From contig NZ_CP103300.1 in assembly GCF_025562755.1 (NCBI RefSeq), positions 3,411,001-3,475,000 of the forward strand: 64,000 nucleotides of DNA. The letters run 5' to 3'. Position numbers and translations under genes: made by a program. Of the stretch, positions 1-7,779 are shown piece by piece; the first letter of the stretch is position 1; each line of letters opens with the position of its first letter. The DNA is from Endozoicomonas euniceicola (GTDB taxonomy: Bacteria; Pseudomonadota; Gammaproteobacteria; Pseudomonadales; Endozoicomonadaceae). The notes under the pieces were generated by a model, which had not been told where the DNA came from, made no database searches, and saw only the letters and a list, made by a program, of their open reading frames with translations.

Positions 1-380
1 GAAATATACGAATACTGCTCCGCAGGCGTCAAAAACAGGCTGTCTACAGAGGGCGCCAGAACACGGTTCATGTTCGCCATCTGAAATTCATACTCAAAAT
101 CAGAAACCGCACGCAAGCCGCGCAGAATCACGGTTGCCTGCTGTTCTTCCAGAAATTTTGCCAACAGGGTACTGAAGCCGGTGACCTTGACATTATCAAG
201 GTGAGCAATGCACTCCTCGGCCAGCCGAACCCGCTCACTCAGTTTAAATAATGGTTTTTTCCTGGGGCTGTCAGCCACCGCGATAACAACTTCGTCGAAG
301 ATGCGAGCGGCGCGCTCGACCAGATCCATATGGCCTTTAGTGATCGGGTCGAAAGTGCCAGGATAGATAACTTTGCTCAT
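1..380 (-). CDS. coaD: Pantetheine-phosphate adenylyltransferase CoaD, 3' end outside window
   Basis: Cytosolic enzyme of coenzyme A synthesis; it transfers an adenylyl group from ATP to 4'-phosphopantetheine, giving dephospho-CoA. The first 126 residues are visible, starting MSKVIYPGTFDPITKGHMDL. That start contains the nucleotidyltransferase motif GTFDPxxxGH. Further in are the family-typical stretches ILRGLRAVSDFEYEFQMA and MNRVLAP. The family is usually about 160 residues, so roughly 35 C-terminal residues lie beyond base 1. The ATG at 380-378 is the natural start because the conserved YPGTFDP follows at once. The next gene upstream on the same strand is the aldehyde dehydrogenase, which ends at 493, about 110 bp away. 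The assignment is from motif recognition and is secure. Confidence 0.95.
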   Translation of the reverse strand, partial: MSKVIYPGTFDPITKGHMDLVERAARIFDEVVIAVADSPRKKPLFKLSERVRLAEECIAHLDNVKVTGFSTLLAKFLEEQQATVILRGLRAVSDFEYEFQMANMNRVLAPSVDSLFLTPAEQYSYI

Positions 381-492
381 CGAAAGTACTTTTCCTGCTG
401 TATCCTCCTGAATGGAGGTTGTGTTAGCAAATCAGGGCGCAATCGTAACGAAATCAGCCTTCAGGCTCAAACTTATACGGTGTTTTCTCCCG

Positions 493-1962
493 TCATCGTG
501 ATGACAGGAACTTCAGTATGGCCTGTTTGAACCGACTGTTGTGAGGCGGAAACACCAGCCTGGCCGAGTTAAAGCGCCCCTTGGACAAGACCGATTTGGC
601 TTTGCTGAAGGTCAGGAACCCTTCATGTCCGTGGTAGTGACCCATGCCTGAAGGTCCAATACCCCCAAATGGCATATCGTCGATGGCAACATGCATCAGG
701 GTTTCGTTAATGCAAACACCACCTGAATGGGTTTTCTGCTGTATCTGGTTCTGGCGTTGTTTATCGGACCCGAAATAATAGAGTGCCAGAGGGCGGGGGC
801 GCGCCCGAACAAAATCAATGGCTTCTTCCAGGTTATCAATGGCAATGATCGGCAGTAGTGGGCCAAAAATTTCCTGTTGCATCACTTCCATATCGTCTGT
901 GGCATTCAGGATCAGATGGGGGGGCATACGACGAGAACCGTCAGTAATGGTTTCATCATCCAGGGTGACAATGGTTGCGCCTTTGTTTCTGGCATCCTGA
1001 ATTAACGACAAAAGTCGTTGGTACTGGCGATGATTAATAATGGCCGAATAGTCACTGTTGCCACTGACGGTTGGGTACATGGAGCGGAACGCCTTAAGGT
1101 AGGCGTCGATAAACGTTTGCTGTCGTGACTTGTCGATAAGAATGTAATCCGGCGCCACACAGGTTTGACCGGCATTCAGGGATTTTCCGTAGCAGATGCG
1201 TTCGACCGCTTCCTGCAATGGAAAATCAGTGTCTATGATCACCGGTGATTTACCGCCCAGCTCCAGAGTGACGGGTGTCAGGTTATCCGCAGCGGCGCGC
1301 ATCACATGCTTACCCACCGATGTTGAACCGGTAAACAGCAGGTGGTCGAAAGGCAGGCTGGAAAAAGCAGCGGCCACGTCAGCCTCGCCATTGACCACGG
1401 TAATAAGATCGTCCGGAAAGGTTCTGGCAATAATGTCAGCCATCAGCTTTGAGGTTTCCGGGGTAAACTCAGACAGTTTCAGCATGCAACGATTTCCAGC
1501 TGCCAGGGCAGTCACTAAGGGGCCCATAGCCAGAAACAGAGGGTAGTTCCAGGGAACAATAATGCCCACCACGCCCACTGGCTGATAAACCACTTTGGCT
1601 GAGGCGGGTTGCAGGTGCAGCGGTACACGACGACGGCTGGCTTTCATCCACTTTTTCAGATGTTTACTGGCGTAGGCGATATCACTCAGGGAAGACATAA
1701 ATTCCGCCAGCAGGGTTTCGTGGCGGGAGCGTCCGCCAAAGTCACTGTCAATGGCTTGAATCAGGTCTTCCTGGTGGCTGAGCAAAGCCTGTTTGAGCTG
1801 CTGTAGCCATTCGCGCCGTTCAGAGGCACTTGGGCAAGGGTTTTTGAGGAAGGCTTCCCGTTGTTGGTTCAACTGTTCTGTCGGCGTCTTTTCCATCTTG
1901 ATGGCAGGTATTTCTGTTACGCTGGTGGTTTTATTATTAGTTTCCAGAACGAGCTCACTCAT
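493..1962 (-). CDS. NAD(P)-dependent aldehyde dehydrogenase, coniferyl-aldehyde dehydrogenase (CalB) type
   Basis: A 489-residue aldehyde dehydrogenase oxidising an aldehyde to the acid with NAD(P). Visible active-site features: the oxyanion Asn in IVPWNYP (about residue 139), the general base Glu234 in VTLELGGKSP, and the nucleophile Cys268 in NAGQTCVAP. The cofactor motif is FTGSTSVGK. The sequence style (TLELGGKSPVII, EEAIDFVRARPRPLALYYFG) is that of the class 3-like/coniferyl aldehyde dehydrogenase group; the real substrate cannot be read from sequence. The ATG at 1962 has a strong upstream GGAGGAAAG. The promoter-proximal region and first codons of this gene recur as decayed copies at 4547-4705 and 6625-6783, so the 5' end has been duplicated twice in this locus. 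It lies 77 bp downstream of the stop of the 732-residue coiled-coil gene, on the same strand. Confidence 0.88.
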   Translation of the reverse strand: MSELVLETNNKTTSVTEIPAIKMEKTPTEQLNQQREAFLKNPCPSASERREWLQQLKQALLSHQEDLIQAIDSDFGGRSRHETLLAEFMSSLSDIAYASKHLKKWMKASRRRVPLHLQPASAKVVYQPVGVVGIIVPWNYPLFLAMGPLVTALAAGNRCMLKLSEFTPETSKLMADIIARTFPDDLITVVNGEADVAAAFSSLPFDHLLFTGSTSVGKHVMRAAADNLTPVTLELGGKSPVIIDTDFPLQEAVERICYGKSLNAGQTCVAPDYILIDKSRQQTFIDAYLKAFRSMYPTVSGNSDYSAIINHRQYQRLLSLIQDARNKGATIVTLDDETITDGSRRMPPHLILNATDDMEVMQQEIFGPLLPIIAIDNLEEAIDFVRARPRPLALYYFGSDKQRQNQIQQKTHSGGVCINETLMHVAIDDMPFGGIGPSGMGHYHGHEGFLTFSKAKSVLSKGRFNSARLVFPPHNSRFKQAILKFLSSR

Positions 1963-2039
1963 GGTTTGCTTTCCTCCAATGTTAGGGAGTCAGTGTGCCA
2001 GAGATTGAACTGAAAGCTCAATGGCTTTATGGGGGGTAT

Positions 2040-4238
2040 CTATAATCCCGTTTCTCGGTTTTCGTTAAGATATTCACTTGCAGTTCTGATAATCTCAAAG
2101 TCTTGCTTTTGACTCATTTCTTCAGGGTGTAGTAACACTTCTGCTAATTGTTTTTTCAATACGTCCAGTTGTGTATTGAGCAGTTCTTCATGCGACAGGG
2201 GCGTGTTATCGTGACGCTCACTGACTCGTCGAGAGAAGTAGAATCGCTGGTATGCCTCGAAAGTAAGAGGTTCTTTCCAGCGCAGGGCATAAATACAATA
2301 CGCTGCCACACAGGGCAGTTTTCTGTCATCTTTCAAGAGCGTGGAAAGTGCAGGCCAATGTTTTAGAGTTTTTCTCAATTCAGCATAAGCAAGTTCTTTT
2401 CGAAGATTGTGTATATTCTTTGAACTACAGGTTGATTCTTTTGATTCAAAAATTAATGGCTCAGGGCGAAGTGGTGTTGATGCCGGAATTGGTTCTGCAG
2501 TGAACTCTTTTTCGGTGGCTTTATGTGCAAATTCAGGTAGATGGCTATCAGTCTTATGTTTTTCAAGGAAATCACACGCAGCCAACATGGTATTTTCCAT
2601 GTCGGGATTTTTGTATTGATTCAATGAGGAAATATTTAAATGTTCCTGTAACTCTGTTAGAAGTTCTCTTTTCTTGTTCTCATTAAGATGGTAAGTTTCT
2701 TTTTTGGAATTTCCACCCTCGAATAGGACATTTTTGAAGTCATTTTCTGTGTACGTTTTTTTAAGTAATTCTTTATTCGCCTTAAGTTTGAGGATACATT
2801 CCTTAGCAACGTAAATTAGTTTCAAGTTGGATTTTTTATCAATTCTGATATTGTATTTATCCTGTAGAATTGTTTCCAGTTTTAATGATATTTTTGCTCT
2901 ATATTCATACCTTTCTTTTTCCCAACTTTTTGGAGTATCGAGTTTTTCTTTATCTGTACTTTGTGTGCGAGTAACTGTTTGGCTGCTAGTATGAAATTCT
3001 TCAAGAAAGTCACACGCAGCCAGTATGGTTTTTTCCTCGTCGGGATTACCTGCTTTATTCACTAATTTTTTATTTAATAGTGTCTGTAAATTGATTAGAT
3101 TATCTTTTATGTTACTTCTTTTTTTTTGATTAAGGTCTTTAGTGGTTTCTTCTGTTTTTTCAGACCTGCTGCTACTTTGATTAAGCTCGTTCAACTCATT
3201 GTATGTATAGTTTTTTGGAGTTAACTTTCCATGCAGTTTGAGTTGTTCGATACTTTTGTTAGCTACACAGATCAGGTTGTTATAACTTCTGTTTAGAATG
3301 GTAATTCCGTATTTTATTCGTAAATTTTCTTCCAGGCTGGAAAAAGCTTCTTTTATTTTTTCTTTTTTATTTTTACGGCTCTTGCTTTTGACAGAAGTTT
3401 TTTTAATTTTTTCTTTTGAAGAGATACCTGCAACTGCGGCCAGTAATTTTATATTTTTATTTATTGTACTACTTTCACTTTCTGTTAAGGGAGTGCTTAT
3501 TAATGATTTTGCTTTATAATATAAGGCTTTGGCATAATTCTTGTTTCTTTCGTCATAGTTAATTCTATGAATCTGTAGACCTATCTTTTTCTTTAAGCTT
3601 AATAGTTGACTGCCTACCTTTTCATCTACAGTAATTAGTTTTTTTAGGTTTTGTTTGTTTTGTATTAGTTCACTTAGAATCTCTATGTTCTTTTTTTTGT
3701 TGGAAGTTGTTTCGAAATCACTAAGGAATTCAGCTAGTTCGTCAAGACTATTTTTACATGTTATTAATATTTCATCTTCACCTTTATTTTTAATTTTATA
3801 TAATGTTTCTTTATATTGAGTCAGTTTGTCTGTTCCTGCTGTTGCTGTTGCTGTTTGCTTTAAACTCTCGGTATCAACCCCTCTTGATTGAAGCCACTTT
3901 TCAATGTCTTTTACTGATTTCGATTTCTCACTTTGGAGAGTTTTAACCCTTGAAGTATGTCTGGCAGTAGAATCGGCTTTTAGCTTTTCTTTTGCACTGA
4001 GCGTCTTGGTGTCGCACTTATCTTTTTCAGATGATTTCGCGTTTTCCAAAGATTGAACTTTTCTTTTCTTGACGGGTGGATTTTCCGGATTTATCGGGTC
4101 ATTCCCGATAGATAACAGGTTCTTTCGCTTAGGAGATTTATGTGTTTGACGTACTCCATGAGTACAGGTTGATGATGCGGGCTCAGAATAAGTAGCGCTG
4201 GTTGAAGCCCCGCTATCGTAAGTAGTTATGCTATCCAT
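2040..4238 (-). CDS. Lysine-rich coiled-coil protein with SV40-like NLS motif, 732 aa (unknown function)
   Basis: I recognise no catalytic domain. The protein has a Ser/Thr-rich N-terminus (MDSITTYDSGASTSATYSEP), a basic cluster PVKKRKVQ at about residues 55-62 that closely resembles the SV40 nuclear-localisation signal, then a long charged, Lys/Glu-rich and probably helical region. Two copies of a repeat of about 145 residues lie in the second half; each has a KYxIxI...LIxVA start and ends in an LAACDFLE motif. A less charged C-terminal domain follows (LIFESKESTCSS..., LRKELAYAELRKTLKHWPAL, ...SEYLNENRE). No signal peptide or membrane segment is seen. The gene is AT-rich compared with mdh or ftsY. 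The 574-residue gene at 4779-6503 is a paralog with the same N- and C-termini and the basic cluster at the same position, but only one copy of the internal repeat. Inference: a host-directed, possibly nuclear, effector of a symbiont; a structural role is also possible. Confidence 0.7.
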   Translation of the reverse strand: MDSITTYDSGASTSATYSEPASSTCTHGVRQTHKSPKRKNLLSIGNDPINPENPPVKKRKVQSLENAKSSEKDKCDTKTLSAKEKLKADSTARHTSRVKTLQSEKSKSVKDIEKWLQSRGVDTESLKQTATATAGTDKLTQYKETLYKIKNKGEDEILITCKNSLDELAEFLSDFETTSNKKKNIEILSELIQNKQNLKKLITVDEKVGSQLLSLKKKIGLQIHRINYDERNKNYAKALYYKAKSLISTPLTESESSTINKNIKLLAAVAGISSKEKIKKTSVKSKSRKNKKEKIKEAFSSLEENLRIKYGITILNRSYNNLICVANKSIEQLKLHGKLTPKNYTYNELNELNQSSSRSEKTEETTKDLNQKKRSNIKDNLINLQTLLNKKLVNKAGNPDEEKTILAACDFLEEFHTSSQTVTRTQSTDKEKLDTPKSWEKERYEYRAKISLKLETILQDKYNIRIDKKSNLKLIYVAKECILKLKANKELLKKTYTENDFKNVLFEGGNSKKETYHLNENKKRELLTELQEHLNISSLNQYKNPDMENTMLAACDFLEKHKTDSHLPEFAHKATEKEFTAEPIPASTPLRPEPLIFESKESTCSSKNIHNLRKELAYAELRKTLKHWPALSTLLKDDRKLPCVAAYCIYALRWKEPLTFEAYQRFYFSRRVSERHDNTPLSHEELLNTQLDVLKKQLAEVLLHPEEMSQKQDFEIIRTASEYLNENRETGL

Positions 4239-4321
4239 AGCGTTGATTAATCCTCAATACAGCCAAAAAAAGACAATTCGGTTCACAGTTAGATAGCAGA
4301 TAAGCAGGAAAGTTCCGGTAA

Positions 4322-4506
4322 GGGGCGCAGCATTCAATAACTTACCGGGCTGTTGGCTTTTGGCTATTAGCTGCTCATACAGCCAACCGCCAACCGCCAA
4401 CCGCCAACCGCCAACCGCCAACCGCCAAAAGCCAAAAGCCAAAAGCCAAAAGCCAAAAGCCAACAGCCAACAGCCAACAGCGGTATATTATGTTCTGCTG
4501 CTTCCC
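4322..4506. mobile_element. MITE-like element copy 1 with 14-unit 7-mer array
   Basis: A 185-bp element. The left arm begins GGGGCGCAGCATTCAATA and the right arm ends TATTATGTTCTGCTGCTTCCC. The right arm reverse-complemented matches the left arm over about 40 bp with a few mismatches; the inner part (CTGTTGGCTTTTGGCT) is exact. Between the arms is a 7-mer tandem array: 6 units gccaacc, 5 units gccaaaa, 3 units gccaaca. The element is flanked by TAA on both sides (4319-4321 and 4507-4509), consistent with a 3-bp target duplication. The paralogous locus near 6580 lacks it, which proves insertion. It encodes no transposase. Confidence 0.85.
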
Positions 4507-4546
4507 TAAGAAGGCATGATGCTGAGTCGGTAGACAACAGATGGTC

Positions 4547-4705
4547 GAGGCTGGCTGCAGGTGCACATGACGACGGCTGGTTTTCATCCACTTTTTCAGA
4601 TGGTTTGTGCAACTGCTCCGCCAGCACATTTTCCCTGTCAACAGCAGGTATTTCGGTTACGCTGGAGGTAGGTTGATAATTATTTTCCAGAACGAGCTCA
4701 CTTAT
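4547..4705 (-). pseudogene. Aldehyde dehydrogenase 5' relic 1 (start codon lost, internal deletion)
   Basis: Read on the minus strand, this matches the first codons of the 493-1962 gene (xSELVLENN...SVTEIPA). About 240 bp are then missing, and it resumes at the block encoding KKWMK...SRR...LQPAS in a shifted frame. The ATG is replaced by ATA (4705-4703), and the two conserved blocks are out of frame with each other. Nothing beyond residue 121 of the dehydrogenase is present. It is a decayed partial duplicate and is not expected to make an enzyme. Confidence 0.8.
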
Positions 4706-4778
4706 GGTTTGCTTCCCTCCAATGGTCGAGGGCTAGTGTGCCAGAGAGTGAATTAAAAGCTCAATGACCTTTTAAAGA

Positions 4779-6503
4779 CTACCCGTAGTGACTTTCATGC
4801 AAAGCATTAAGGTATTCGTTTGCAGCCCTGATAATTTCTACGTCTTGCTTCTTGTTCATTTCCTCAGTGTGTAGCGATGCATCTATTAATTGTTTTTTCA
4901 ATGAGTCCAGTTGTGCATTGATCAATTCTTGAGGAGTGTCATCGTGACGTTTGCTTAGTAGTTGAGATAAGCGGTATCGTTGATATGCCTCATAAGTTAT
5001 TGGCTCTTTCCAATATATGGAATTAATACAGTATTCCGCCGCGCAGATCAGTTCTTTTTCATCTCTGGGGAGTGTTGAAAGGGCAGGCCAGTGCTTTAAA
5101 GTTTCGCTCAATTCTGTATAGGCAAGTTCTTTTCGGAGGTTGAGTGTGTTTTTTAAACTACAAGTTGATTTTTTTGATTCAAAAATCAATGGCTCAGAGT
5201 GAGGTGATGTTGATGTCGGAATTGAATCTGCAGAGAGCCCTTCTTCGGTAGCGTCAAGTGACGATGTAGGCAAGTGAGTATCAGGCTCAAATTCTTCAAA
5301 AAATTCACACGCAGCTAGTATCGTTTTTTCTACGTCGGGATTACCTTCTTTATTCACTAAGGATATGCCTAGAAGCTCCTGTAGATCCATTAGGCTATTG
5401 TTTTTCTTATCTCTAAATTTTTGAGCGTACTCTTTATTGGTTCTGTTTCTTTCTTTAGACCTGCTACTTCTGTTAGCAAATTTTTCTAAGTCTTTATATG
5501 TGTATGTTTTTGCGACTAATTCTCTGTGCTGTTTGAGTTGTTCAATGCTTTTTTCGGCGAGATAAATCAGATTTATATCAGAGCGGGTCATAAGTGTAAT
5601 ATTATATTTTTCTTGTAATATTTTTTCTAGTCTGGAGAAGGCTTCTTTTGTTTTTTCGTACTTTTCTTTAATCCATTTATTTGAGTTTGTCCGTTTTTCG
5701 CTTTTTGGCTTTGGAGTAGTTCCTGCAACTCTTTCAAGCAAATCCATGTTTTCATTTACTTCACTGAGTTCTTTTTTTAGTAAGGAGTCGCTCATGAATA
5801 ATTTAGCCTTATTATATAAGGCGTTGGCATAATGCTTGGTTCTTTCCTTCTCATTATCATAATGAACCTGTCTAGCGATCTTGCTTCTTAAGGTTATTAA
5901 CCGAGCATAAATTTTTTCATCTACAATAATATGTTTTTTTAGTTTTTTTGTTTTTTGTATTAATTGCTTAATATTTTCTATATTTATTTTCAGTTTTTGC
6001 TTCTTTTGTTCTTTCTTTAGCTTGTTCTCTAAGTTGAAATCAACAAGGACTTTAGCTAATTCATCAAGTGAATCCTGGCATGAATTGATTATTTCATTAT
6101 CTTTAAAATTAAGTAGTTTTTTTTCATACTGAGCCAGTTTGTCCGCTGTCGTGTCTTCTTGCTTTAGGCTATCTGTATTAACGCCTTTTTTGTTTAGCCA
6201 TTGTTCAACATATTTTACTGCATTCTTTTTTTTAGTTCTAAGAATTTCACTCTCCAGCAGATGTTTTGCCTTAGCTTCTTGCCTTTTTTTTTCAGATGTA
6301 TTCGGCTGTTTAACCAATTGAACTTTTCGTCTCTTGACCGGTTTCTCTTCCTGATCACAGGTGGTGAATGACGAGGCGTCTCGCTTAATGGCTCTGTGCG
6401 GAAGCGTGCGCTCAGCATCGGTTGATGCAGGCTCAGAATAAGTAGTGCTGGTTGAAGCCCCGCTATCGTAATTAGGTGGTGATGCTCTGCTTGTGCTATC
6501 CAT
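4779..6503 (-). CDS. Lysine-rich coiled-coil protein with SV40-like NLS motif, 574 aa (paralog of 2040-4238)
   Basis: Unknown function; a paralog of the 732-residue neighbour. The N-terminus MDSTSRASPPNYDSGASTS carries the same YDSGASTSxTYSEPAS block. A basic NLS-like cluster PVKRRKVQ lies at about residues 55-62, the same position as PVKKRKVQ in the paralog. The middle is Lys/Glu/Asn-rich and predicted helical. There is one copy of the KYNITL...LIYLA...LAACEFFE repeat (the paralog has two). The C-terminal domain (LIFESKKSTCSL, LRKELAYTELSETLKHWPAL, ANEYLNALHE) is the most similar part. No signal peptide or transmembrane segment is seen. AT-rich composition and a repeated flank point to local duplication of a module that includes the ALDH head. 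A host-nuclear effector role is inferred from the NLS-like cluster and the neighbouring zinc-finger gene. Confidence 0.7.
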   Translation of the reverse strand: MDSTSRASPPNYDSGASTSTTYSEPASTDAERTLPHRAIKRDASSFTTCDQEEKPVKRRKVQLVKQPNTSEKKRQEAKAKHLLESEILRTKKKNAVKYVEQWLNKKGVNTDSLKQEDTTADKLAQYEKKLLNFKDNEIINSCQDSLDELAKVLVDFNLENKLKKEQKKQKLKINIENIKQLIQKTKKLKKHIIVDEKIYARLITLRSKIARQVHYDNEKERTKHYANALYNKAKLFMSDSLLKKELSEVNENMDLLERVAGTTPKPKSEKRTNSNKWIKEKYEKTKEAFSRLEKILQEKYNITLMTRSDINLIYLAEKSIEQLKQHRELVAKTYTYKDLEKFANRSSRSKERNRTNKEYAQKFRDKKNNSLMDLQELLGISLVNKEGNPDVEKTILAACEFFEEFEPDTHLPTSSLDATEEGLSADSIPTSTSPHSEPLIFESKKSTCSLKNTLNLRKELAYTELSETLKHWPALSTLPRDEKELICAAEYCINSIYWKEPITYEAYQRYRLSQLLSKRHDDTPQELINAQLDSLKKQLIDASLHTEEMNKKQDVEIIRAANEYLNALHESHYG

Positions 6504-6624
6504 AGCTGTTTATTAATCCTCAATACTGCCAAAAAAAGACTATTCGGTTCACAATTAGATAGCAGATAAGTAGAAAAGTTCCGGTGAGAGGGCATGATGT
6601 TGAGTCGGTAGACAACAGATGGTC

Positions 6625-6783
6625 GAGGCTGGCTGCAGGTGCACATGACGACGGCTGGTTTTCATCCGCTTTTTCAGATGGTTTGTGCAACGGCTCTGCC
6701 AGCACATTTTCCCTGTCAACAGCAGGTATTTCGGTTACGCTTGAGGTAGGTTGATAATTATTTTCCAGGACGAGCTCACTCAT
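6625..6783 (-). pseudogene. Aldehyde dehydrogenase 5' relic 2
   Basis: A second decayed copy of the 5' end of the 493-1962 gene. It keeps the ATG and encodes MSELVLENN...SSVTEIPA. After an internal deletion of about 240 bp the KKWMK...LQPAS block follows in a shifted frame (read as ADENQPSSCAPA in the translated frame). The open frame runs on to 6520 through non-homologous sequence, so a chimeric peptide of about 87 residues could be made, but it would not be an enzyme. The preceding bases (6784-6845) match the region upstream of the intact dehydrogenase, so a promoter may have been carried along and could now serve the coiled-coil gene downstream. Confidence 0.75.
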
Positions 6784-6932
6784 GGTTTGCTTCCCTCCAA
6801 TGGTAGAGGGCCAGTGTGTCAGAGATTGAGTTAAAAGCTCAATGACTTTTTCATCATTTAACGTTAAGTAATCAACCCTGTGGAGCGGTATTTTCTGATT
6901 CATTGTTTAGGAACCAGAGTCAGAAGTGCTTA

Positions 6933-7697
6933 ATGCTACGCTTGCGAACGGTGATTACCCGTATGCCTTACACCTGTGAAGTATGTCGTACAGAGTCAGA
7001 TACTTTAGTTGAGCTCAGCGCTCACATGGCCACTCACGCCAACCAGGCGCGTTTCGTCTGCATTGATTGTCATCGTCATTTTCTGACACAGGTAAATCTT
7101 GATACACACTGTGAACTTCACTCCCATAAGAAGCAATTTTACTGTACACAGTGCTATCGCTCTTTCGATACTGGACAACATCTTGATAATCACGTCCGAA
7201 CCCATTCAGCTTTACGGCCACACATTTGTTCGGTTTGTAGCTGGGATTTTGCCCAAAAAAAAGCTCTAAGAACACATATGAGGACTCACGACATGAGTCG
7301 TCCTTACCGGTGTGATTTATGCCAACTTGGGTTTACACGGGAACCTGATTACAGTCGACACATGAAACGAAAACACAAGAGCTCGACACAAGTTTCAGTG
7401 CAGTCTCAAATAGAGCCTGTAGGTATAGTAATGACTACGTCGCTTCAAACTGTGACGGCCCCTGGCAATTCAACAACCGTCAGTACGATTGTCTCCTCCG
7501 AGGGTAGTGCCTACCTGGTGACCAGTTGTACTACTGCGAACACTACAACCATGGTACCTCTACCGACAGGGGGAATGGCAACAGCGACGACGGATAAAAG
7601 TGCGCCTTTAGCAGGGCGTGATACCGAAGTGTCAAATGAGGCGACATCACTCTGTGGCCTGCCTGTTATAGATGTAAGCGAAGAGGATTTTCATTAA
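6933..7697 (+). CDS. C2H2 zinc-finger protein, five fingers (eukaryotic-like)
   Basis: About 254 residues. Five consecutive C2H2 fingers occupy roughly residues 14-152: CEVC...HMATH, CIDC...HCELH, CTQC...HVRTH, CSVC...HMRTH, CDLC...HMKRKH, each with CxxC-x12-HxxxH/HxxxxH spacing and the usual hydrophobic positions. The remaining 100 residues are Ser/Thr-rich with no motif I recognise. Tandem classical fingers are a eukaryotic DNA-binding architecture and are rare in bacteria except as single Ros-type domains. There is no signal peptide. The start is uncertain: ATG 6933 is used here, ATG 6963 sits just before the first finger, and a TTG at 6903 would add ten residues; none has a clear Shine-Dalgarno. 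The gene is divergent from the coiled-coil module, and convergent with mdh. Likely acquired from a eukaryote and possibly an effector acting on host chromatin (inference). Confidence 0.82.
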   Translation: MLRLRTVITRMPYTCEVCRTESDTLVELSAHMATHANQARFVCIDCHRHFLTQVNLDTHCELHSHKKQFYCTQCYRSFDTGQHLDNHVRTHSALRPHICSVCSWDFAQKKALRTHMRTHDMSRPYRCDLCQLGFTREPDYSRHMKRKHKSSTQVSVQSQIEPVGIVMTTSLQTVTAPGNSTTVSTIVSSEGSAYLVTSCTTANTTTMVPLPTGGMATATTDKSAPLAGRDTEVSNEATSLCGLPVIDVSEEDFH

Positions 7698-7745
7698 TTG
7701 CTGTGCGCCAGCATGAACTTCCAGAAATAGGGCTGGAAGGGGTGA

Positions 7746-7768
7746 GTCAGCTCCTGATTGGAGCTGAC
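7746..7768. terminator. Perfect 9-bp hairpin between convergent genes
   Basis: GTCAGCTCC-TGATT-GGAGCTGAC forms a perfect stem of nine pairs between the zinc-finger gene (+) and mdh (-). No T-run follows on either strand, so it is an imperfect intrinsic terminator; it may block convergent transcripts or stabilise 3' ends. Confidence 0.5.
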
Positions 7769-7779
7769 ACGGAAAGCTA

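Larger units (their letters stand above)
4239..4778. other. Duplicated 5' flank of the coiled-coil genes, with MITE insertion and ALDH-head relic
   Basis: This 540-bp stretch holds no intact gene. Read on the minus strand, it carries a relic of the aldehyde-dehydrogenase 5' end (4547-4705), a MITE-like element (4322-4506), and a short flank running into the start of the 732-residue gene. The same flank without the MITE recurs at 6504-6785 before the 574-residue gene. Comparing the two shows the empty site: ...AAGTTCCGGTGAGAGGGCATG near 6570-6595, against ...TTCCGGTAA-element-TAAGAAGGCATG here. Upstream of the relic (4706-4770) lies the same promoter-proximal block found before the intact aldehyde dehydrogenase (1963-2030). 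Confidence 0.75.

Noticed and set aside
4380..4482. Possible CRISPR array in the short tandem repeats
   Set aside because: The repeats are 7 bp and contiguous with no unique spacers, and they lie within a MITE-like element. No cas genes are nearby.
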